23,494 nucleotides of DNA from Ruminococcaceae bacterium UBA1730. Lineage in GTDB: Bacteria; Bacillota; Clostridia; Oscillospirales; Acutalibacteraceae. The notes under the pieces were generated by a model. That model did not search any database and had not been told where the DNA came from. It saw only the letters and a list, made by a program, of their open reading frames with translations. A program made the position numbers and the translations under genes. Shown here piece by piece: positions 17,018 through 22,283 of this stretch (position 1 is its first letter; each line of letters starts with the position of its first letter). Where the stretch lies: contig DCII01000071.1 in assembly GCA_002315935.1 (NCBI GenBank), positions 1-23,494 on the forward strand. Reading direction: 5' to 3'.

Positions 17018-17752
17018 TTAAAGCAACCTCATCTGAATATCGTTGCCTTTGTTTTTTCTTATGTATTTAAAGTATATGAGACCGAATGTTGTTGAAGTGC
17101 ATTCGACCAATTCATAACCTTTCGGTGGCTTCGGCGGATTGAGCGAAGAATAATTACGCTTAACTTCTTTCGGCTCCTCGATAACCGGTCTTTTATAATT
17201 ATTTGAAATCTTGTAATAATGTCCGCCCTGTTCGGCGGTCCAATGATTGAACAGATAATTTGCAAGGCCGGTATAATCCGCTCCGCAGTTGTTTCCGTCG
17301 TATATGTTTTCGCTTCGGAGTTTAGTGCAATGCTGAACTATCCCATAAGTCCATTGGCTGATTATGGATGTTTCGGGAATACCGTCGGTAACAAGGTGAA
17401 AATGAATTCTGTTTGTGCTTTTGCCTCTACCCATATATATGGCAATAACCGCATCCGGGTAATGGTACCTTAATCTGCGGTAAAAGTTATCCCTTACCTT
17501 GCGTGCTTCCTTGAAGGTATGGACCTCGAATTCATCAGCAAAGGTAAGAGTTGAGTAAATTGATTCTGTTGTGAATGTTTCGTTAAAAATTCGAGCGTGA
17601 CGGCGGCGGGCAATGCCGATACGGTGTGACGCTCTCTCTTCATCGTCTTTGAAGCGGAGAACAGGTTTTCCCTTCGCTCCGGCACGGTCAGAAACCGAAT
17701 AAATAACCTGCTCGCAGACTGCTCCGGCGAAAATCCTTCTTTTAACTTTCAT
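17018..17752 (-). CDS. HUH-superfamily replication initiator endonuclease
   Basis: 244 residues. It contains motif 1-like STLTFADE (67-74), a HUH motif RIHFHLV with His117 and His119, and a motif 3-like DYTGLANYLFNHW with Tyr160 and Tyr166 as candidate nucleophiles. These are the three signatures of single-strand DNA nicking proteins (rolling-circle Rep, phage gpA, relaxases). A basic N-terminus (KVKRR, RRRHAR) suits DNA binding. It is the last large gene of the early operon and follows a strong hairpin at 17769-17796. The family is common in prophages of gut Clostridia, but I know of no defined role there. It probably starts phage replication, together with the DnaD-like protein. Confidence 0.8.
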   Translation of the reverse strand: MKVKRRIFAGAVCEQVIYSVSDRAGAKGKPVLRFKDDEERASHRIGIARRRHARIFNETFTTESIYSTLTFADEFEVHTFKEARKVRDNFYRRLRYHYPDAVIAIYMGRGKSTNRIHFHLVTDGIPETSIISQWTYGIVQHCTKLRSENIYDGNNCGADYTGLANYLFNHWTAEQGGHYYKISNNYKRPVIEEPKEVKRNYSSLNPPKPPKGYELVECTSTTFGLIYFKYIRKNKGNDIQMRLL

Positions 17753-17768
17753 CCTTTATCATCCTTCT

Positions 17769-17796
17769 CGGCGGCCAACCGTGAAGTCGACCGCCG
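17769..17796 (-). other. Strong hairpin just upstream of the HUH gene
   Basis: On the minus strand CGGCGGTC pairs with GGCCGCCG over 8 bp (one U-G) with a 12-base loop. No T tract follows; AGAAGGA, the HUH gene's ribosome binding site, follows instead. It could be a weak attenuator or a nicking-origin hairpin for the HUH protein. Confidence 0.45.
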
Positions 17797-17801
17797 TTTC
17801 A

Positions 17802-17960
17802 TTACTTTTTTGACTCGTATTTTTTTACAATTGTCATAAAGGCATCGCCTTTGACTTTGTGTCGGAGTTTTGCGGTACCTTCTGACTGCCGTGCCTTGCG
17901 ATATTCAGCCTGAGCCATGTAGCGAATATCCTCAAGAATTTCATTAACTGTAACTTTCAT
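17802..17960 (-). CDS. Small hypothetical protein (52 residues)
   Basis: ATG at 17960 to TAA at 17802. The product begins MKVTVNEILEDIRYMAQAEY and ends in a basic KKYESKK. It is Lys/Arg-rich and probably helical, with no Cys and no membrane segment. The start overlaps the end of the upstream gene by 17 bp in another frame, as in other coupled genes of this operon. The ribosome binding site is weak (GAGG about 15 bases upstream), which fits translational coupling. No family recognised; an early phage accessory protein is the best guess. Confidence 0.6.
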   Translation of the reverse strand: MKVTVNEILEDIRYMAQAEYRKARQSEGTAKLRHKVKGDAFMTIVKKYESKK

Positions 17961-18120
17961 TCAGACATTCACAAGCCTCACAATACTTGCCGCATTGACA
18001 AATCATTTTTTCGACCGAGATGATAAGAATTTTGGCATTGCTGTCAATTTCGTCAATAATCCGATTGAGCGAATCCTTGAATTCCTCATAGCTCTTATCA
18101 ATGTTAATTGTTTCAATCAT
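17944..18120 (-). CDS. Small Cys-containing protein (58 residues)
   Basis: I use the ATG at 18120 because it has a perfect AGGAGGTG 5 bases upstream; an upstream in-frame start lies inside the previous gene. The protein is acidic and helical at the N-terminus (SYEEFKDSLNRIIDEIDS). Near the C-terminus it has CQCGKYCEAC, four Cys that could hold one metal ion. No named family. It lies in the early operon between a zinc-ribbon gene and the 52-residue gene. Confidence 0.7.
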   Translation of the reverse strand: MIETINIDKSYEEFKDSLNRIIDEIDSNAKILIISVEKMICQCGKYCEACECLNESYS

Positions 18121-18122
18121 AT

Positions 18123-18401
18123 TCACACCTCCTGATTCAGCCACCATTCAATGATAGTCATATCGTCAACATCGCAATCTATTTCTTCTTCAATGCATTT
18201 TTTACAAACATTTCCGCAATAGCCGAATTCGAGCATATCGTTATTAATGAAACAAATAAACTCTGCAAGTTGCTTGTTGTCCATAGAGCGAATAACATCC
18301 GCTCGCTTTGGATTCTTCTCGCACTCTTTTAAATTACATCCGGGACAAACCTGCCTGCCTTCGGGAATATCCGTTCCGCAGCATACGCATATGTTATTCA
18401 T
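18123..18401 (-). CDS. Zinc-ribbon early phage protein
   Basis: 92 residues, ATG with AGGAGTGAAGGA upstream. The N-terminus has two CxxC pairs (CVCCG and CPGC). A helical segment follows (ADVIRSMDNKQLAEFI), then a second Cys cluster (CGNVCKKCIEEEIDC) and WWLNQEV at the end. This architecture, with the 'RSMxNxxLAEFI' and 'WLxQEV' elements, is very common in clostridial phage early regions, usually as a hypothetical protein. Metal binding is likely; the role is unknown. Confidence 0.75.
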   Translation of the reverse strand: MNNICVCCGTDIPEGRQVCPGCNLKECEKNPKRADVIRSMDNKQLAEFICFINNDMLEFGYCGNVCKKCIEEEIDCDVDDMTIIEWWLNQEV

Positions 18402-18420
18402 TATCCTTCACTCCTGAATT

Positions 18421-18765
18421 TTATAAATTGTTTATCTCCTTGCATATTTCAGTTGCTTCATCTTCGGTATAACCGACTATATAATCATCCTCGGTGGCGA
18501 CAAGTATTGCCGTGCCTCTGATGTCTTCATCAAGCGGAATATCAGCATAATAAGTTGCTTTTTCATTCACATTACCGCAATTCCACTCTTTGACATAAAG
18601 AGAAGATTCTTTTTCGGTGTGATTAGATTTGATACGCTTAACAAAACTATCAACAAATCTGTGAATTATCTCATACAGATTTTCGACAGAATTAAACTCA
18701 ATTACATTTGCCGGATTATTTGCATATATAATTACTGCATACCTTTTTTCTTTTTTGGGGTTCAT
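18421..18765 (-). CDS. Hypothetical protein (114 residues)
   Basis: ATG overlaps the stop of the replication gene by 4 bp (ATGA), so the two are coupled. The sequence is mixed alpha/beta with an acidic C-terminus (GYTEDEATEICKEINNL). A central amphipathic helix (VENLYEIIHRFVDSFVKRIK) is visible. No motif, signal peptide or membrane segment. I do not recognise the family. Its context between replication genes suggests an early accessory function. Confidence 0.65.
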   Translation of the reverse strand: MNPKKEKRYAVIIYANNPANVIEFNSVENLYEIIHRFVDSFVKRIKSNHTEKESSLYVKEWNCGNVNEKATYYADIPLDEDIRGTAILVATEDDYIVGYTEDEATEICKEINNL

Positions 18766-19535
18766 ACTGCTTTTTTCTTCCTTTCGTATTTCAATTCTCC
18801 GTGAATTGAACGATTAATAAATTCATCTATGTCATAGCTTGTTGTCTTTGCTTCGGCTTTTTGGGGATGATTTCGGCGATTCCAATTCCTTGCGGCAGAC
18901 CTCCAGTCCTTCATCGGGTTCTTCCCGACCTTCCATCCGTTACTCTCGTAATAATCATAGAACTGCTCGATATTAATATTCAGATTCGCTTCCCGGCAAT
19001 AAATCTGGATATCTTCAATAGTTGGCTTGATGAATTTCTTTCGTTTTTCTGCGTTAACTTCATTTTTGGGGGCAATAATCGCATCTACAGTTGTATTTGT
19101 TACGGATTTGTCGGCTTTGGTCCTCTCCGAAAGCGGTAACTTGCCTTTAATTCGATTTTCTGCATTTTTCTGAATACAGTTTTCACTCATTCCCTCGAAC
19201 TGTTCGATTATTCCGAGTGCCGAAAGAAATAGTTCTTGAAAATCCGCATCCGGGCCGACCTGCTTCATCAGGTCACTCAATCGGGTGCTTGCGGATTTTA
19301 TGTTGTTCTGATAAGCTCTATAAGCCTCGAGAGATAGATTCTTCTGATTCTTCAGGTCGTCAATAATATAACCGAACCTTACTTTATACGAGGATGCCTC
19401 ACTCTTGGTTATAATCCGCTCACCGTAAGCCTTATTCAGACCATAGAGAGCGAAGTATGCAAGGTTATCCTCGATGTTACTCAACTGCGGTCTCTTGCAT
19501 TCGACTGCAATTCTGTGAATTTCGTTGTAATCCAA
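18762..19535 (-). CDS. Replication initiation protein, DnaD-like C-terminus
   Basis: 257 residues from a TTG at 19535, chosen because AGGTGGT lies 7 bases upstream; a GTG at 19547 in the same frame has no such site. The N-terminal ~115 residues are helical. Residues ~165-230 contain KPTIEDIQIYCREANLNIN, then FYDYYESNGWKVGKNPMKDW and AARNWNRR, which match the C-terminal domain of phage replisome-organiser/DnaD-like proteins. Such proteins bind the origin and load host helicase. It stands with the HUH endonuclease in the early operon. It overlaps the zinc-ribbon gene by 59 bp. Confidence 0.75.
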   Translation of the reverse strand: MDYNEIHRIAVECKRPQLSNIEDNLAYFALYGLNKAYGERIITKSEASSYKVRFGYIIDDLKNQKNLSLEAYRAYQNNIKSASTRLSDLMKQVGPDADFQELFLSALGIIEQFEGMSENCIQKNAENRIKGKLPLSERTKADKSVTNTTVDAIIAPKNEVNAEKRKKFIKPTIEDIQIYCREANLNINIEQFYDYYESNGWKVGKNPMKDWRSAARNWNRRNHPQKAEAKTTSYDIDEFINRSIHGELKYERKKKAV

Positions 19536-19701
19536 AATCTTCACCACCTAACCATATTTCGAATTCTGACCTGCACTGAGGGCAGAGGTTAATTACTTCG
19601 TTATCTTTTATCGGCTCTTTCGGTATAAGAATTATAATGTGATTCGGCAACTCGTATTCTTCATAAACCGCTCCGCATCGTCCACAGGTTTTGATGTTCA
19701 T
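19477..19701 (-). CDS. Zinc-ribbon protein (74 residues)
   Basis: Start taken at the third in-frame ATG (19701, MNIKTCGRCG) because GAAGGATG lies 6 bases upstream. The protein has CGRC at 6-9 and CPQC around 48-51, a classic zinc ribbon, then an acidic Gln/Asn-rich tail. The long overlap with the replication gene is unusual, and the last ~20 codons could partly be leader for that gene. Function unknown; nucleic-acid or protein binding is likely. Confidence 0.65.
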   Translation of the reverse strand: MNIKTCGRCGAVYEEYELPNHIIILIPKEPIKDNEVINLCPQCRSEFEIWLGGEDFGLQRNSQNCSRMQETAVE

Positions 19702-19728
19702 TTTGTTCATCCTTCTTTTGTTCATTGT

Positions 19729-19902
19729 TTAATCTTCATCACGAAGAAATCCGATTGGTTCATGAGTTGCAAAATAATTGCTCATAACTCTTGTGAGGTT
19801 TTCGCTCATTTTCTTAAGAACGTAATCCTTCTCTTCTTTAGTAAGGTCATCCATATTCTTAATTGTGCCATCGGGATATTTTATAAAGCTTCTGACTATC
19901 AT
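19729..19902 (-). CDS. Small early phage protein (57 residues)
   Basis: ATG at 19902 with GAGGT upstream, stop TAA at 19729. The start MIVRSFIKYPDGTIKNMDDL, a short beta hairpin followed by a Lys/Glu-rich helix (TKEEKDYVLKKMSENL), matches small proteins widely found in early regions of clostridial phages. It has no Cys and no membrane segment. Role unknown. Confidence 0.7.
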   Translation of the reverse strand: MIVRSFIKYPDGTIKNMDDLTKEEKDYVLKKMSENLTRVMSNYFATHEPIGFLRDED

Positions 19903-19958
19903 ATTTGATACCTCATTTCATAAAATTAATATCATATTATTCATCCTGTGATTGTTGG

Positions 19959-20204
19959 TTACTGCAAATCTGATTCAGTAAACGGTTTGCCGATGTAACC
20001 GGCATTCATCTGACTGAGCATCCACGCCGTTCTCTCCTGCTGATGCTTCTCAACACGCTTCTGTGCTGCCTTGCGGTTCTTCTGCCGTTCAAGATGATTT
20101 TTGATTGCGTGAACTATAATGCGACCGATGATAAATCCGAAAATACAAAACCAAAGATTTCCGATTGTAAGCAAAATTGTAACTTGTGATAATGTAAGGT
20201 TCAT
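19959..20204 (-). CDS. Small membrane protein
   Basis: 81 residues, ATG with AAAGGAG upstream, placed inside the end of the previous gene. Residues ~8-32 (hydrophobic, Ile/Phe-rich: VTILLTIGNLWFCIFGFIIG) form one membrane segment. A basic helical domain follows (NHLERQKNRKAAQKRVEKHQ), then a short polar tail; the positive-inside rule puts the C-terminus in the cytoplasm. It lies among early genes, so a membrane anchor or exclusion role is possible. It is not in a lysis cassette, which argues against a holin. Confidence 0.65.
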   Translation of the reverse strand: MNLTLSQVTILLTIGNLWFCIFGFIIGRIIVHAIKNHLERQKNRKAAQKRVEKHQQERTAWMLSQMNAGYIGKPFTESDLQ

Positions 20205-20210
20205 GCTGTC

Positions 20211-20399
20211 TTATTCTCCTTTCGGTCTCGTAAAAGTTTCTTTGATATACTTGTCATAATCTGCAACCGGAAGGCATCGCCTTTGACCGATCTTGAGTGT
20301 TGGTGGGCTATCGGGTAGTGCCATAATGTCATATATAGCATTTCGACCGATTCCGTAACGCTTTGCCGCATCTGCGGGAGACATATAAATTGTTTCCAT
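20211..20399 (-). CDS. Excisionase-like / HTH DNA-binding protein
   Basis: 62 residues from the ATG at 20399 (METIYMSPADAA), which has AAGGATGAAGG upstream; the frame runs further upstream but that part lacks a site. Residues 6-50 (SPADAAKRYGIGRNAIYDIM, then LKIGQRRCLPVADYDKYIKE) are the winged-helix/MerR-like HTH_17 fold used by phage excisionases and AlpA-type regulators. It is the second gene after Cro and carries the fourth operator in front of it. Excision of the prophage is the likely role, as a partner of the integrase. Confidence 0.75.
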   Translation of the reverse strand: METIYMSPADAAKRYGIGRNAIYDIMALPDSPPTLKIGQRRCLPVADYDKYIKETFTRPKGE

Positions 20400-20419
20400 T
20401 TCCTTCATCCTTCCATTCT

Positions 20420-20436
20420 GTTCACATTGTGTGAAC
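20420..20436. promoter_or_regulatory. Operator 1 (perfect palindrome)
   Basis: GTTCACATTGTGTGAAC is a perfect 7-3-7 palindrome between cro and the excisionase-like gene. It defines the consensus of the repressor/Cro sites. Confidence 0.75.
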
Positions 20437-20643
20437 TTATTTGCTAAAAAAAAGAGACTCAAGAGAAACCCCGAAAAAAACTGCAATTTTGTACTTCATT
20501 TCGTCTCTTGGTGTTCTTTCTCCATTTTCGTACATAGCAATCGCCGATACGCTTGCTCCAAGCTTGCCGGCGAGTTCTTCACGAGTAAGTTTTTGGGATG
20601 TCCTTAGTTCTCTAAGTTTTTTACCAACATTTGTTTTGTTCAT
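20437..20643 (-). CDS. Cro-like repressor (HTH_3)
   Basis: 68 residues from the ATG at 20643, with AGGAGTGA 5 bases upstream. Almost the whole protein is one HTH_3 domain: LRELRTSQKLTREELAGKLG, then ASVSAIAMYENGERTPR (recognition helix), then a dimer helix ending FFGVSLESLFF. It is the first gene of the leftward operon and divergent from the S24 repressor, exactly the place of cro. Its small size without a C-terminal protease domain supports Cro rather than CI. It should bind the same operators and shut off the repressor promoter. Confidence 0.85.
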   Translation of the reverse strand: MNKTNVGKKLRELRTSQKLTREELAGKLGASVSAIAMYENGERTPRDEMKYKIAVFFGVSLESLFFSK

Positions 20644-20656
20644 TTTTATCACTCCT

Positions 20657-20673
20657 GTTCACACTTTGTAAAC
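20657..20673. promoter_or_regulatory. Operator 2
   Basis: GTTCACACTTTGTAAAC, the 7-3-7 consensus with one mismatch in the right half. It overlaps the predicted start of leftward transcription just past the -10 box, so binding would block Pcro. Confidence 0.75.
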
Positions 20674-20675
20674 CT

Positions 20676-20704
20676 ATGTTAACACGGTTTTTTTATTTTG
20701 TCAA
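20676..20704 (-). promoter_or_regulatory. Promoter of the leftward early operon (Pcro)
   Basis: On the minus strand, -35 TTGACA (20699-20704), 17-bp spacer, -10 TAACAT (20676-20681) with an extended TGT in front. It directs transcription of cro and the early genes. Confidence 0.8.
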
Positions 20705-20718
20705 CACATTTCGTGAAT
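20702..20718. promoter_or_regulatory. Operator 3 (degenerate)
   Basis: CAACACATTTCGTGAAT fits the 7-3-7 layout with CACA and GTGA cores kept. It overlaps the -35 box of Pcro. Confidence 0.5.
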
Positions 20719-20723
20719 TTTTT

Positions 20724-20752
20724 CTTGATTTTTTCACAAAATGTGATATAAT
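20724..20752 (+). promoter_or_regulatory. Promoter of repressor (PcI)
   Basis: -35 CTTGAT/TTGATT at 20724-20730 and -10 TATAAT at 20747-20752, the latter extended (TGATATAAT). It drives the repressor and probably the channel gene. Confidence 0.75.
20732..20748. promoter_or_regulatory. Operator 4
   Basis: TTTCACAAAATGTGATA keeps the TCACA-N3-TGTGA core and overlaps the -10 box of PcI, so it could allow Cro or repressor to shut this promoter. Confidence 0.65.
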
Positions 20753-20771
20753 GCGGATTGAGGTGATTAAT

Positions 20772-21392
20772 TTGTTTTGTGACGCTCTAAAATGTTTAAG
20801 GAACAAAAAAGATTTAACGCAAGAACAACTTGCGAAAATTCTCGGTATAGCAAAAAGCACAATCAGTATGTACGAAAGCGGAAACCGAACTCCGGATTTT
20901 GAAACAGTTGAATTAATTGCGGATTATTTTAATGTGTCAATTGATTATCTTATCGGAAGAAAAAATCTGGTTGGTCCAAAAATAACAACCGAAACCGTTA
21001 TTTTTCCTGTTATCGGCGAAATCGCCGCAGGATATGAGCATATTGCAGTTGAGGACTGGAGCGGCGAAACTGTTGAGGTTCCCGTTTCTTATCTTAAAGG
21101 AAGAAAACAGGAAGATTTCTTTGTTTTGTCTGTCTGTGGAAATTCAATGTATCCTCAGTTTCAGGACGGTGACAAGGTTTTAATTTTAAAGCAGCAAGTT
21201 TTTGAAAACGGGAGCATAGCCGCCGTGATATATGACGGCGAGTGTGCAACCTTAAAGAAAATCGAAAAGACAAAAATCGGTATATCTCTCATACCTGTTA
21301 ATCCCGAATATATGCCAAAAGAGATTTCGGGTTCCGAACTTGAGAGCTTCTATGTTCTCGGAATTCCCAAATATTTAATAAGAGAAATATAA
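20772..21392 (+). CDS. Lysogeny repressor, HTH_3 + LexA/S24 self-cleaving domain
   Basis: 206 residues. I start it at a TTG (20772) with GAGGTGA 5 bases upstream. The in-frame ATG at 20751 overlaps the -10 box and would lie ahead of the mRNA start. Residues 5-60 form an HTH_3 domain (LTQEQLAKILGIAKSTISMY). The C-terminal S24 peptidase has the cleavage site Ala86-Gly87 (GEIAAGYE), the catalytic Ser125 in GNSMYP and Lys162 in TLKK. It therefore should self-cleave when RecA is activated by DNA damage, inducing the prophage. It is divergent from cro and followed by the K+ channel gene. Confidence 0.9.
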   Translation: MFCDALKCLRNKKDLTQEQLAKILGIAKSTISMYESGNRTPDFETVELIADYFNVSIDYLIGRKNLVGPKITTETVIFPVIGEIAAGYEHIAVEDWSGETVEVPVSYLKGRKQEDFFVLSVCGNSMYPQFQDGDKVLILKQQVFENGSIAAVIYDGECATLKKIEKTKIGISLIPVNPEYMPKEISGSELESFYVLGIPKYLIREI

Positions 21393-21400
21393 TAACTCGG

Positions 21401-21431
21401 CTTCAGATATAAAAAAATAGAGCCTCTGAAG
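21401..21431 (+). other. Inverted repeat between repressor and channel gene
   Basis: CTTCAGA (21401-21407) and TCTGAAG (21425-21431) can pair around a 17-base loop. GGCT and AGCC offer a competing short stem. No T tract follows, so it is not an obvious terminator and leaves repressor and channel genes co-transcribable. Confidence 0.4.
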
Positions 21432-21449
21432 AGACTTGAGGATGTTGTT

Positions 21450-22154
21450 ATGAGAAAAAGGATTTTTGAAATAATTGAAATATCGAAAGATGATGATACA
21501 TTAAGCAGTATATATGATTGGTTTATGATGCTTGTTATCATAATAAGCATTATTCCGCTCGCTTTTCGCTCGTCAAATAGTTTTTTTGATGTTGCGGAAA
21601 AAATTTCAGTTGTAATATTTATTTGTGATTATCTGCTGAGATGGTTCACTGCTGACTATAAACTCGAGAAAAAGACGGTATCGTTCCTGTTTTATCCTGT
21701 TACTCCGATGGCAATAATAGACTTAGTTTCGATTTTGCCGTCATTAACTTTTCTGAACCAGGGCTTCAAGCTTTTGAAGATTTTCAGACTGTTCAGAACA
21801 TTTAAAGTGTTTCGAGCCTTCAAGTTTATCCGTTATTCTAAAAGCATTTCGTTAATCATTAAAGTTTTCAAAAATCAGAGTCGGATTCTGACAACCGTCG
21901 GCATTCTTGCTTTGGGATATGTTCTTGTGTCTGCTTTAATAATCTTCAACGTTGAGCCCGAATCGTTCAAATCATTCTTTGATGCTGTTTATTGGGCAAC
22001 CGTCTCGCTTACAACAATGGGATATGGCGATATATACCCTGTGACTACAATCGGAAGAGTCGTTACGATGTTGTCTTCTATTTTCGGGATTGCCATTATT
22101 GCTCTTCCATCCGGTATTATTACGGCCGGATTTATGGAAGAACTTGACAAATAA
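21450..22154 (+). CDS. Voltage-gated potassium channel (Kv type)
   Basis: 234 residues, ATG with TTGAGGA upstream. It has six membrane helices. S1 is ~24-40 and S2 ~46-66 with Asp60. S3 is ~82-101 with Asp91. S4 carries positive residues at every third position (Lys110, Arg113, Arg116, Lys119, Arg122, Lys125, Arg128). S5 is ~146-167, the pore helix ~178-188 and S6 ~203-227. The K+ selectivity filter is TMGYGD (189-194). Length and layout match compact bacterial Kv channels; there is no cytoplasmic ligand domain. It is a complete channel, not a fragment. It stands between repressor and integrase, so it is probably expressed in the lysogen as prophage cargo. Its effect (exclusion, abortive infection or host benefit) is inference. 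Confidence 0.92.
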   Translation: MRKRIFEIIEISKDDDTLSSIYDWFMMLVIIISIIPLAFRSSNSFFDVAEKISVVIFICDYLLRWFTADYKLEKKTVSFLFYPVTPMAIIDLVSILPSLTFLNQGFKLLKIFRLFRTFKVFRAFKFIRYSKSISLIIKVFKNQSRILTTVGILALGYVLVSALIIFNVEPESFKSFFDAVYWATVSLTTMGYGDIYPVTTIGRVVTMLSSIFGIAIIALPSGIITAGFMEELDK

Positions 22155-22184
22155 AAAAAGACCCCCGAAACTGGTACTTTCGGG
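22153..22184 (-). terminator. Minus-strand terminator between channel and integrase
   Basis: CCCGAAA and TTTCGGG pair over 7 bp with a 7-base loop; on the minus strand the stem is followed by GGTCTTTTTTT, while the plus side has no T run. It would stop antisense transcription coming from the tRNA/integrase side. Confidence 0.6.
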
Positions 22185-22209
22185 AATCTCAGACACCGTT
22201 CCTTCGCAC

Positions 22210-22244
22210 AAAGGAGTTGGTATATTTATTATATCCGCTCCTTT
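22210..22244 (+). terminator. Upstream hairpin, terminator or alternative RNA fold
   Basis: AAAGGAG (22210-22216) pairs with CTCCTTT (22238-22244), extended by GG-ATAT/ATATCC inside with one bulge, and ATTT follows. It would end channel transcripts and competes with the integrase hairpin described below. Confidence 0.55.
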
Positions 22245-22278
22245 ATTTAAAATCAATATTTTTTATAAAATAAAGGAG
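22238..22278 (+). promoter_or_regulatory. Hairpin that buries the integrase ribosome binding site
   Basis: CTCCTTTATTT (22238-22248) is a perfect 11-bp complement of AAATAAAGGAG (22268-22278), whose AAAGGAG is the integrase ribosome binding site, 5 bases before the ATG. A 19-base AT-rich loop separates them. The same CTCCTTT can instead pair with the upstream AAAGGAG, so two exclusive folds exist. Confidence 0.65.
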
Positions 22279-22283
22279 ATTTT

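Noticed and set aside
19959..20204. Single-membrane-segment protein as a holin
   Set aside because: It is in the early operon with no endolysin beside it; lysis genes are expected beyond the left edge.
20211..20486. Longer excisionase-like frame with a hydrophobic N-terminus (start 20486)
   Set aside because: The extra 29 codons overlap the end of cro and span an operator; a good ribosome binding site marks the later ATG, so this is not a signal peptide.
20631..20771. Upstream extension of the repressor frame
   Set aside because: It runs through the operators and both promoters, before the transcript start.
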